A stretch of DNA of 55,003 nt from Bacteroidales bacterium. Lineage in GTDB: Bacteria > Bacteroidota > Bacteroidia > Bacteroidales > UBA932. Made by a program: the position numbers and the translations under genes. Below are positions 20,180 to 28,890 of this stretch, one piece after another. How positions within the stretch are numbered: the stretch's first letter is position 1; every line of letters begins with the position of its first letter. The notes beneath the pieces were generated by a model that ran no database searches, was not told where the DNA came from, and saw nothing but the letters and a program-made list of their open reading frames with translations. The DNA lies in the NCBI GenBank assembly GCA_024694675.1, contig JAILJO010000058.1, positions 1-55,003 on the forward strand, written 5' to 3'.

Positions 20180-20980
20180 CTACTTGATTTCCTCCCAGGT
20201 GATGGAGAAGATTTCGGTCCAGCCGCCAGGGAAAACTTTCTTCTCGCTGGTGCAGTAACCGTTAGCGTCAACTTCGCAAGTGATAGTGCTGCCGTTCTCC
20301 ATGTCATCTTCCCATACGCTTGTTGCAGGGAGATATGCGGGACCGTGGCCAAAGAGACCAGTCTCATACATCCAACGTGCCGGCGGGTCGATAGCCTCGC
20401 TGTAGATAGCGTGGAGATCACCTATGTTCTTGGTGGTGTTATATGTAAAGGTGCGCTTGCGGCCATTATCCTTTTCTTTTGTCCATGAAACAAGGCAGTT
20501 GTCGCGCAGAGTGATGATGGAACGAAGTTCTCCCTCTTTCGTAATCTTTGTGGGACGGAGAGTCTCATCATACTCGAATACGGCTGTCTCCTGATAAGGG
20601 CCCCATTCATCCGGATCTAAAACATCGTCCATGATAGATGTGCAAACGCCCTTGTCATTGAGGGTGAGAACATAATTGTGTTTGCCATCCTCGCGAGCAA
20701 CAGTAACCTTCTTGTCTTCATAGGTGAATACCCAGTGCTTCTTGGGGCCATCCTTACGGTCAACATCAATTACTCTGCCCTGATCATCATAGCTATAATA
20801 CCAGGTGTCAGCCCACTCGGCGTCTTCGGCTTTTGCAAGGTCCTGGCCTTCGCAGTAAGAGAGAGTCTTGATGCGGAATTTAGGTCCTTTGTTCTCATCG
20901 TTGTTTTCGTCTCCAGGTTTGTCGCAGGAAACGGCTGTAACTGCAAGAGCAGCCATCAGAACAAACAAATACTTTTTCAT
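20180..20980 (-). CDS. Hypothetical lipoprotein
   Basis: MKKYLFVLMAALAVTAVSCDKPG lipobox; ...YYSYDDQGRVIDVD. Confidence 0.75.
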   Translation of the reverse strand: MKKYLFVLMAALAVTAVSCDKPGDENNDENKGPKFRIKTLSYCEGQDLAKAEDAEWADTWYYSYDDQGRVIDVDRKDGPKKHWVFTYEDKKVTVAREDGKHNYVLTLNDKGVCTSIMDDVLDPDEWGPYQETAVFEYDETLRPTKITKEGELRSIITLRDNCLVSWTKEKDNGRKRTFTYNTTKNIGDLHAIYSEAIDPPARWMYETGLFGHGPAYLPATSVWEDDMENGSTITCEVDANGYCTSEKKVFPGGWTEIFSITWEEIK

Positions 20981-21000
20981 AAGTGTTTAATAATTAAGTG

Positions 21001-22488
21001 TTAATAAAGAAATAATGATATAAGAGTTTTTATACTTCTTGCTCTGTCATCGGTAACATCGTCCGATGAATCAATAACCCTATACTCAAAGGTGGCTCCA
21101 GAAGCCTTGCAGGCTTTATATAATGCGTTCATCCCGGAATAATTCGGAGCTTTATCGCTACATGCGAAATACACTTTTTGATCTTTAGCCACCTGAGGGG
21201 ACTTGGAAAAAGAGCTGTCAATAAAAAAGCACCTCTCAAAACAGTTTGCCAGATCAAGGGCCGGCGTTCCGTCGGCACCTATTGTGACGCATATCCTTTT
21301 TTTAGCAGGATAGTTTGCATCGGCTGTTTCAATCCATTTTGAAAGAGGCTTTTCTCCAAGGTTACAGGGAATCACTACAAAGGCTTTTCCAAGGTCGCTC
21401 TTGTCCATTGCTGACACAAAAGTCTTGATCTGGGTATCTGACAGCCCAGAGTGTGCAAGCAGGATCTGAGTTCCGTTGCCCGAAACATAATTTGGCGACA
21501 TGAAAACACCGTTCATGTCAATTGGTTTGATGTCCGCCTTTTGGGCGACAGGGCTCCACATGGATGAGCAGCTGAAATAGTAATCAAACATTGGCAGAAC
21601 TTCCGTAAGTGCAGCTCTCCAGTAACTGCCTTCGTGTCCTCCGTCACCCACCCTGTACTCATGGTTTATACCGGCGTCCCGCATTTGAACATGAAGGTCG
21701 TCACCGGCGATAAGGAGTTGTTCTTCGTTGTCTCCACAAGTGAAGAACCAGTGTACCTCGTTTACCTTGGCCTTGTTTTCATCTGTAAACTGGTAGAAAG
21801 GACAATGTGCCTTATAATAGTCTGTAAGGCGGGCTTCGCCACTTTGACCGACCCCTCCGAATATTTTTCCCCATTGGCCGTTCCATCCGTCTTGAGACTC
21901 GGTCATATACTGCTGGTCAGTCCTAAAGGACATGGACAAGGGGGCCGATGCCACGAATAGCTCAGGATGTTTGAGAGCAAGAGCGCAGGCTCCGAATCCA
22001 CCCATGGAATAGCCGGTCAAAGCCCTATGATTCTTATCAGGAATAGTCCTGTAGGTTTTATCAATGAAAGGGATGAGCTCTGTGGTGAACATGTCCATAT
22101 ACGGATAGCTTCCGTCAAACCTGTTGCAATAATAGGTTTTGTAACCGGAAGGGAATACGTAAATCATGTCTCCCAGGCCTTGCTCCTCCAATAGCTCAAT
22201 AGTGGACTGTACTCTTAGCCAGCTGTCATTCCATGACTCCGGTTTATCTCCAAGTCCGTGTAGCATATAAACTACCGGATAACGCTTCTTCGGTTCAGAT
22301 ATATATGTCTTGGGCAATAAAATGGAGAACGGTACAGGAATATTTAATAACTTGGTTTCGAGAAGAACGTTGTCCGTCATCCTAACAAAGTTCTCTGAAT
22401 CCGGCACTTTCTTCTCTTCCTGGGAACAACCGCAGGAAGACAGAGCCAGGAGTGCCCCCAAAATGATAAATAGTCTATTTTTCATCAT
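21001..22488 (-). CDS. Lipoprotein esterase (alpha/beta hydrolase, esterase D/CE1-like) with extra C-terminal domain
   Basis: RYPVVYMLHGLGDKPESWND, GYSMGGFGACALALKHPELF nucleophile elbow. Confidence 0.8.
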   Translation of the reverse strand: MMKNRLFIILGALLALSSCGCSQEEKKVPDSENFVRMTDNVLLETKLLNIPVPFSILLPKTYISEPKKRYPVVYMLHGLGDKPESWNDSWLRVQSTIELLEEQGLGDMIYVFPSGYKTYYCNRFDGSYPYMDMFTTELIPFIDKTYRTIPDKNHRALTGYSMGGFGACALALKHPELFVASAPLSMSFRTDQQYMTESQDGWNGQWGKIFGGVGQSGEARLTDYYKAHCPFYQFTDENKAKVNEVHWFFTCGDNEEQLLIAGDDLHVQMRDAGINHEYRVGDGGHEGSYWRAALTEVLPMFDYYFSCSSMWSPVAQKADIKPIDMNGVFMSPNYVSGNGTQILLAHSGLSDTQIKTFVSAMDKSDLGKAFVVIPCNLGEKPLSKWIETADANYPAKKRICVTIGADGTPALDLANCFERCFFIDSSFSKSPQVAKDQKVYFACSDKAPNYSGMNALYKACKASGATFEYRVIDSSDDVTDDRARSIKTLISLFLY

Positions 22489-23983
22489 ACACTACCATTT
22501 CAGATGCATAGAGTTCGTAGTCCGGGTGGGGGTTGTCCAGGCGGAGGGTAAGAGTATGCTCTCCGCTTGCAAAGCAATAGGCGGAGAAGATTTCATACTT
22601 GCGCTTGATATAATCAATTGGCATAGTAAAGTGTTCAATCTCAGCGCCGTCCAGGAGTGCGGTCACGGATGCCACATAGGAGTCATCTGCGTGCCCGGTT
22701 TTGCGTACGCTGCCTTCAACCACAATGCTGTTTCCCTTGAACTTGAGGTCTACGCTTGTTGTAAAGGCCTTTTTGAGTACTCGCTTTTCCACGGGGACAA
22801 TGCCCTCGAAGCTTTGCTCATACCGGACGGGCTGTGGTTTTTCCACGTCTATATAGATGCAGTCAGCATCCCCTTCGTTGCATGAAAACAAAGTTTTCAC
22901 CAGATTGAAATTCTCCGTGCAGACCTGGTCCAGGCTAAGCGAAGTGTAAGGAAAAGGAATATCCTTGATTCGTTCTGCGCCTTTCTTCCAGTATTCCGGG
23001 ATGGCATCGTACCCGTACATTACACCCAGGATTCCGGCGGCCGATGCGGGATTGCAGTCAGAGTCGTTGCCGCAGCGGGTGGAGATGTCCATGGTCTTGA
23101 GGAGGTCCCCATCGCCGTAAAGAAGGCCGATGACCACGAAGGCGGAGTTGATTGTGGCGTCAATGTTGAAGCCGTTCCAGACGCCTTCCGGACAGCCCAC
23201 GTCGTTGGCGTGGCGGTTTGTAACCTCGAACCAGCACTGCTTCCAGTCCTTGGGGTATTTCTTCCAGTACTTGATTACATCGGCAATGGTGCTGTGGAAC
23301 TTGGTGCCTTCCGGAATGGTCTTCAGGGCTTCTGTGACGATGGTAGGGATGTCATTGCACACGTACGCCAGACAGTACATTGCACCTATGAAGACGCCGC
23401 CGTACCAGCCGTCGCCATAGTTCATGATATGGCCGATGCGGTCGCTCAGTTCAGAGGCCTTGTTTACCTGTCCGGGGTACAGCATCCCGATGAAGTCCGC
23501 TTCAATCTGGAAGTCGATGTCGTCTGCATGCGGGTTGTACTTCCAGTGGCCGCTTTCCGGGGCGCTGCGCCCGTTCATTATGTTGTAACGGGCGGCCTGG
23601 TTGGCGTGCCAGAGCTTGTAGTCCGCATAAGCGAACGCCTTGGCATATTCCTCCACAGGGGCGTCCAAGCCGTATTTGAGCATTGTCTCCATGAAGGTGA
23701 GGTCCATGTAGACATCGTCGTAAAGGCCGGGATCCTCGATGTAGGTGTCGTAGATGTAGTCATCGTACCACGGAATGGGAATCTCTTCCATCATGATGCC
23801 GCCCTTGTACTTGAACTCCGTGGGGCCGCCGTAGGTGCAGCCGATGGTCTGGCCGTACCAGCCGCCCTTGATCTTGTCCATGAGGGTGGCGCTGTCCATG
23901 GTCACGGTCTGGCCGTAAGGGACCTTGACCGTACATGACGCGAGGAGCAGGAGGGAGCTAATTATGGTAATAGACGTCTTCAT
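22475..23983 (-). CDS. ADP-ribosylglycohydrolase family lipoprotein (paralog 1)
   Basis: MDKIKGGWYGQTIGCTYGGPTEFK; metal-site-like RCGNDSDCNPASAAGILG. Confidence 0.85.
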   Translation of the reverse strand: MKTSITIISSLLLLASCTVKVPYGQTVTMDSATLMDKIKGGWYGQTIGCTYGGPTEFKYKGGIMMEEIPIPWYDDYIYDTYIEDPGLYDDVYMDLTFMETMLKYGLDAPVEEYAKAFAYADYKLWHANQAARYNIMNGRSAPESGHWKYNPHADDIDFQIEADFIGMLYPGQVNKASELSDRIGHIMNYGDGWYGGVFIGAMYCLAYVCNDIPTIVTEALKTIPEGTKFHSTIADVIKYWKKYPKDWKQCWFEVTNRHANDVGCPEGVWNGFNIDATINSAFVVIGLLYGDGDLLKTMDISTRCGNDSDCNPASAAGILGVMYGYDAIPEYWKKGAERIKDIPFPYTSLSLDQVCTENFNLVKTLFSCNEGDADCIYIDVEKPQPVRYEQSFEGIVPVEKRVLKKAFTTSVDLKFKGNSIVVEGSVRKTGHADDSYVASVTALLDGAEIEHFTMPIDYIKRKYEIFSAYCFASGEHTLTLRLDNPHPDYELYASEMVVYDEK

Positions 23984-25562
23984 TGGGTTTTTCTGAGTAG
24001 TATTGGATGGCGTTTATCCTTAACAGATAGGTGTCCGGTTTGGGATTTCGCCAGATCATTTTAACGTTATGGCGGCCTTCCGGTAGGAGGTATTTCCAGG
24101 CGGGTTCAAGCTTGCGGGAGGTGCCCTTCATGGGAAGGACGGAGACCTGGTCAAGCTGTCCGTCTATCCAGACTTCTATTTCTGCGACGTAAGGGTCCTG
24201 TTCCTCTGCAAGGGCGAAGACTTCTGAGCCCACGTGCTTTTTTGAAACGCGTGCCGCATAGTCTGCCGTGATGCCCCTGAGGCAGACAAGGTTACCCCAA
24301 ATCACAAAGCCGTTGCCGGAGAAATCGAACTCATACTCGTTGGACATCCAGGCGTCTTTCTGGTCACGGTATATGGGGTGGGTGTTCACGAAGTTCTTTT
24401 CCAGAGGAAGCACCTGGACGGGCTTCTGGGGTATTACAACGTCGTTTTCGCCAACCTCGCCGCCATTCTTTTCGATGAGTTGCAGCGCCTGTTTATAACT
24501 GTATTTTGAGCCCTTGGCAAGGGACACGTCAGTGCCTTCGAAATCAAGGTCCCAGATCTCCATGACGGGGTCTTTCCAGAAGGCAGGCATCTTGTCCAGG
24601 CCAAGCACTACACCAAGTACGCCGCCCACGGTTGCCGGGTTGCAGTCAGAATCCTGACCGCAGCGGGTGGAAATCTCAAGGGACTTTCCAAAGTCACCAT
24701 CTCCGTAAAGAAGACCCATTGCAACGTATGCGGAGTTAATCTTTGCGTCGATGTTGAAGCTCAGGAAAACGCCCTTGGGGCAGCCGGCGTCGCGGTCCCA
24801 CTTCTTCAGAAGCTCGAACCATGCGGCCTTCCAGTCCCGGGGATACTTCTTGTGAAGGACGCGGACATCGTTCAGGCACTGCCAGAATGTGCTTTCTTCA
24901 GGGATACCCTCCAGAGCCATGTCCACAATCTTTGCGGGGTCGCTCTCGATGAAAGCTGCGCTGTAAAGACCTGCCACGAAGGCGCCGCCGTAGAAGCCGT
25001 CGCCGCTGTTCATTATATGGCCCACGCGGTCTGCGATGTCAAGCGCCTGGGGAATCATTCCCGGAGCCATGAGGCCTACGAAATCGGCCTCTATCTGGAA
25101 GTCAAGGTCATCTGCGTGGGGGTTGTTCATCCAGTTGCCCGATTCCGGTGGCATTATGCCCTGGCGGACGTTGTAGCGGCCCGCCTGGTTGGCGTGGGCA
25201 AGGTGGTAGGGCGCGTATGCAAAGCGCATTGCAAGGTCTTTTGACGATGCCTCCAGCCCCAGCTGCTCGAATGCTTCCGCGAAGGTGAGGTCGTTGTAGA
25301 CATCGTCAAAGAGGCCGGGCTTGCGGTCCCACCAATGCTTCACATAACCCTCTCCCCAGGAGATGGGCATGTTGTCCGGAATGAGAGTTCCGGTGAACTT
25401 GAACTCGGTGGGAGCGCCGTACACGACGCCGATTGTCTGGCCTGCCCAGCCGCCCATGATCTTGTCCATGAGCGCATCCTTGGTGAGGGTTACGCTTTCC
25501 GGGGCCTTGGGGGCACAGGCGGCAAAGAGTGCCAGAATCAGTATTAAGCTACTTCGCCTCAT
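23958..25562 (-). CDS. ADP-ribosylglycohydrolase family lipoprotein (paralog 2)
   Basis: MDKIMGGWAGQTIGVVYGAPTEFK; RCGQDSDCNPATVGGVLG; lipobox LFAAC. Confidence 0.85.
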   Translation of the reverse strand: MRRSSLILILALFAACAPKAPESVTLTKDALMDKIMGGWAGQTIGVVYGAPTEFKFTGTLIPDNMPISWGEGYVKHWWDRKPGLFDDVYNDLTFAEAFEQLGLEASSKDLAMRFAYAPYHLAHANQAGRYNVRQGIMPPESGNWMNNPHADDLDFQIEADFVGLMAPGMIPQALDIADRVGHIMNSGDGFYGGAFVAGLYSAAFIESDPAKIVDMALEGIPEESTFWQCLNDVRVLHKKYPRDWKAAWFELLKKWDRDAGCPKGVFLSFNIDAKINSAYVAMGLLYGDGDFGKSLEISTRCGQDSDCNPATVGGVLGVVLGLDKMPAFWKDPVMEIWDLDFEGTDVSLAKGSKYSYKQALQLIEKNGGEVGENDVVIPQKPVQVLPLEKNFVNTHPIYRDQKDAWMSNEYEFDFSGNGFVIWGNLVCLRGITADYAARVSKKHVGSEVFALAEEQDPYVAEIEVWIDGQLDQVSVLPMKGTSRKLEPAWKYLLPEGRHNVKMIWRNPKPDTYLLRINAIQYYSEKPNEDVYYHN

Positions 25563-27324
25563 AAACCTGAAGTTCCGTTATTGATATAAATGCCGATACG
25601 TCTTTGGTATACTTGTTCCAGTGGATAAGGACGGCATCGTCGCCTATTACGCGGACGGCGGTGGTGGTCACTTTGGGGAAGGTGAAGAGGAACTCTCCGT
25701 TGTGGGGCTGGAAGAAGACCTCGTCGCTGAAGGGCCAGTCCGGGGTGACGGTGGCTTCCAGGGCTACCCAGTTACCGTTTTCGTCAAGATATTCCGGATG
25801 GAGGTTGCTGTACCACCCGCCGAATTCCTCCAGCGGTCCGTAGTGGAACGATATCATGTCCGTGGTGATGGGCTTATCCCAGCGGTAGCCGAAGTAGTCC
25901 TGCTTGGGAGCGTTGGATTTGCTGCCAAGGGAGTAGAATGCGGCACCGGGACCGCCTACGACACCGTCGTTAATCACGTCCACGGTGTAGGCACGATAGC
26001 TCACAGGGATAGTGAGCCAGCAGGAATCCAGCGTAGCGCGGTCAGTCTCGCGGGTAAGGGCCAGAATCTCTGCAGCCTCAGGAGCCAGGTTGCGTCCGCG
26101 CTCCTTGGGAAGAGTGAAGGATGCATCCGGTTCCACAGGCTTGTTGTAGCGGGCCTTGCGGTTGATTGTGTAAATCTTCTCGCCGTTTTCTTCACGTACG
26201 GAACCGCCGCGGGCAAGGATATTCTTTTCTGCCAGAACGACCGTGCGCTCGATGATGTCCTCTATGGAAGCATCAGGCATGTCGTAACGGGTTACGTTGA
26301 TGTAGCGGTCGTTGAACGGTTTTTCCCAGTGCGGGAATTCCGCCGGCATGGCGCGGTCCATGGGGACGTTCTTTACGCCGTTGATTACGCCCAGGAGGCC
26401 GCACATGGTGGCGGTCTGGTTGTCGCAGTCAAAGCCCATGGCGCAGCCGATGAGGAGGGTCTTGTCTATATCGCCCTCTCCGTAAAGCAGGGACAGGATG
26501 CCCATGGCACCGTTGAGGTCTGCATTCCAGATGCTCTTGGAGAGGTCGTCCTCGTTGAAGTACAGTTTGTCGGCCATTATCTTGCGGGCGGGTTTCCAGT
26601 CCGTGGGGTTTTTCTCCCAGAGGTCCAGGCACTCGTCAATTATGGCGCGGAAGCGGTCCTTCTTGGGAAGGTACTCCTTGGCGTGGCGGATAAGGGTGGG
26701 AATGTCGCTCTCAAAGAAAGCCTCAGAGTACATTGCTCCGTACACTACGGTGGGGGATACGGCCCAGTCGTCGGAAGTAATCCTGGCGGCCCAGTCCGAT
26801 ATGCCAGCGGCGCATGCGGGCATTCCAGGAGCGGTGTAGGCCCAAATCTCGTTTATGAGCTGAGGGTCAATCTGGAACCAGTGTGGGTTGTATTCCTTCT
26901 TACCGGTGGAAGGGGGCATGAAACCATAATGCATGAGGCCCAGGGCGGCGCGATTTGCAAGCCAGACCCTGTCCCTGATATGGTACATCCAGCCTTCCTT
27001 CACCTGTGCATAGGTGATATCCACGCCGTATTTCTCCATCATAAGGAGATAGAGGTACTCGACGTCGGTGTCATCGTCGGAGAAGGCTCCGTCAACTGCG
27101 CTCATCTTGCGGATGGCCTTGTTGAAGACGAAGGGGCCTTCACCGGGCTCGTCCACGAACTTGTTCTCATACTCAAGTCCGTAGATATTGCCCACCATCT
27201 GGCCAAGCCACGCGCCGGCAATCTTGTCTTTAAGCTGCGTACGTGTAATCTCCAGCGGCTTCTGGGCACAGGATGCCAGCAGAAGGAAACAGAGGGTTAT
27301 GAGGGGGATTCTTTTCATGATCAA
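25549..27324 (-). CDS. ADP-ribosylglycohydrolase family lipoprotein (paralog 3)
   Basis: LKDKIAGAWLGQMVGNIYG; FSDDDTDVEYLYL; AMGFDCDNQTATMCGLLG; lipobox LLASC. Confidence 0.85.
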   Translation of the reverse strand: MIMKRIPLITLCFLLLASCAQKPLEITRTQLKDKIAGAWLGQMVGNIYGLEYENKFVDEPGEGPFVFNKAIRKMSAVDGAFSDDDTDVEYLYLLMMEKYGVDITYAQVKEGWMYHIRDRVWLANRAALGLMHYGFMPPSTGKKEYNPHWFQIDPQLINEIWAYTAPGMPACAAGISDWAARITSDDWAVSPTVVYGAMYSEAFFESDIPTLIRHAKEYLPKKDRFRAIIDECLDLWEKNPTDWKPARKIMADKLYFNEDDLSKSIWNADLNGAMGILSLLYGEGDIDKTLLIGCAMGFDCDNQTATMCGLLGVINGVKNVPMDRAMPAEFPHWEKPFNDRYINVTRYDMPDASIEDIIERTVVLAEKNILARGGSVREENGEKIYTINRKARYNKPVEPDASFTLPKERGRNLAPEAAEILALTRETDRATLDSCWLTIPVSYRAYTVDVINDGVVGGPGAAFYSLGSKSNAPKQDYFGYRWDKPITTDMISFHYGPLEEFGGWYSNLHPEYLDENGNWVALEATVTPDWPFSDEVFFQPHNGEFLFTFPKVTTTAVRVIGDDAVLIHWNKYTKDVSAFISITELQVYEAK

Positions 27325-28886
27325 TAGCCGTCGTTTTGATTAAGGTTAGGGTTGCTTGCTCGTTTAGCGTCAGGAATAGGAAGGAGTTTCATATACTTCT
27401 GTCCGGCAGGCTTGCCCCACCAGGCTTCAAGATACTTGCCGAAACGAATCAGATCCTGACGGGCCCAGCCTTCAAGCGCAAGCTCGTGGCTGCGTTCCGT
27501 ATACAGGTTGTCAAGGGTGAGTTCTGCTGCCGTCATGGGTGCAAGTCCGGCTCTGGTCCGAATCTGTTGGAACTCCGGTACGGCGGCGGCTTCCGCGACT
27601 TTTGTTCCTCCCTGGCGGACAAGGGCTTCCACATACATTAAGATAACATCGGCATAACGGAATACATGGAAATCGTTATCCATACTGGTTTGGTCGCTTT
27701 CTATGAGTCCGTCAGTCTGGAATTCCCATTTTCCAAGGCGGGCGCCCTGAGTTGGCTTGCGCCCTGTTTTATCATATACCAGACCTTCCATAGAAGGATC
27801 TATGATGTAGTCGAACTCTTCAGTAATGGCATCTGTTTTCTTGTCTTTTATTACGACATGGAGAGGCTGCCCCGTTTTGTCGAACTGCTGGCCGTAAATC
27901 CAGGTGTCCGCACGACGGGTATCCGCATCGTCGTAAGTTGCGAAGAAGTCCGGCTGTCCCACGAAGCCATCCCATAATGCACTGTTGATGTTATATGTCG
28001 GGCCAAGATAACCGTCAAGAGTCAGAACGAACAGGATGAAAGAGTTATGATCACTTTCTGTATATACGGTGCTGTACGGAATGGAGAAAATGGCCTCAGG
28101 AGATCCTTCATTATAAACTTTGAAATTGTCTTTGTAATTGCCGCAGAGACTATACTGGTGGCTGTCAATAACCTTTTTACATGCATCTTCAGCATCTTTC
28201 CATCGCGGAGTCCTGGTCCATTCTTCTGAATTCAAATATAGTTTTGCCAACAAGGTATTTGCCATTCCCTGAGTTACACGCCCGTAGTATAAGGGCGTAT
28301 TCTCAATCGCAAGGTCATCACGATATTTGAGAATCTCGTCTTCAACGAACTTGCACATGTCCGCACGGCCTTTCTGTTCAGGATACCCCTTCTCTTCTTT
28401 TGAGACGGAATATGGAATATTGCCCCAGCAGTCAATGGCAAGGAAATAGTAGAAAGCGCGGATAATATGCATTTCGGCGAGGATCCTGTCTTTCCCGTCA
28501 AAGTCTTTTGCCCGCTTTTCAATCTCGTACATGACATCGTTGCAAGCGGCTATTCCGTTGAAGCAATAGTCCCAGGATCGTTCAATAAGCTCATTGTTTA
28601 TTTTGACGTTGTGGGTCTGTAACTGAGCATAGCGGTCCTGCTTCCATTCACCCACGCTATTCATTGGAACGGTGACTTCGTTGCCCAGCTGGAGATTCAT
28701 TGTCCACATACTCTGCTCCGAGCCCCATGCTTGAAGGGTTGTATATGCGCGGGCTGAATAAATAGACAGCAAGTTTTCAGAGGCAAAGAAAGCGTCTTTG
28801 CTTATGGAGGAGTAGACTTCTTCTTCCAGGTTTATGCAAGCCATTGCCATGGCTGATACACAACAGAGTAAAGCGATTCTTTTCAT
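27321..28886 (-). CDS. SusD/RagB-family nutrient-binding outer-membrane lipoprotein
   Basis: Signal peptide, ...IIRAFYYFLAIDCWGNIPY..., C-terminal LYTERSHELALEGWARQDLIRFGKY. Confidence 0.93.
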   Translation of the reverse strand: MKRIALLCCVSAMAMACINLEEEVYSSISKDAFFASENLLSIYSARAYTTLQAWGSEQSMWTMNLQLGNEVTVPMNSVGEWKQDRYAQLQTHNVKINNELIERSWDYCFNGIAACNDVMYEIEKRAKDFDGKDRILAEMHIIRAFYYFLAIDCWGNIPYSVSKEEKGYPEQKGRADMCKFVEDEILKYRDDLAIENTPLYYGRVTQGMANTLLAKLYLNSEEWTRTPRWKDAEDACKKVIDSHQYSLCGNYKDNFKVYNEGSPEAIFSIPYSTVYTESDHNSFILFVLTLDGYLGPTYNINSALWDGFVGQPDFFATYDDADTRRADTWIYGQQFDKTGQPLHVVIKDKKTDAITEEFDYIIDPSMEGLVYDKTGRKPTQGARLGKWEFQTDGLIESDQTSMDNDFHVFRYADVILMYVEALVRQGGTKVAEAAAVPEFQQIRTRAGLAPMTAAELTLDNLYTERSHELALEGWARQDLIRFGKYLEAWWGKPAGQKYMKLLPIPDAKRASNPNLNQNDGY

Positions 28887-28890
28887 AATC

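Noticed and set aside
25621-27327. 568-aa plus-strand ORF antisense to an ADP-ribosylglycohydrolase gene
   Set aside because: Shadow ORF opposite a clearly recognised protein; no recognisable family or signal
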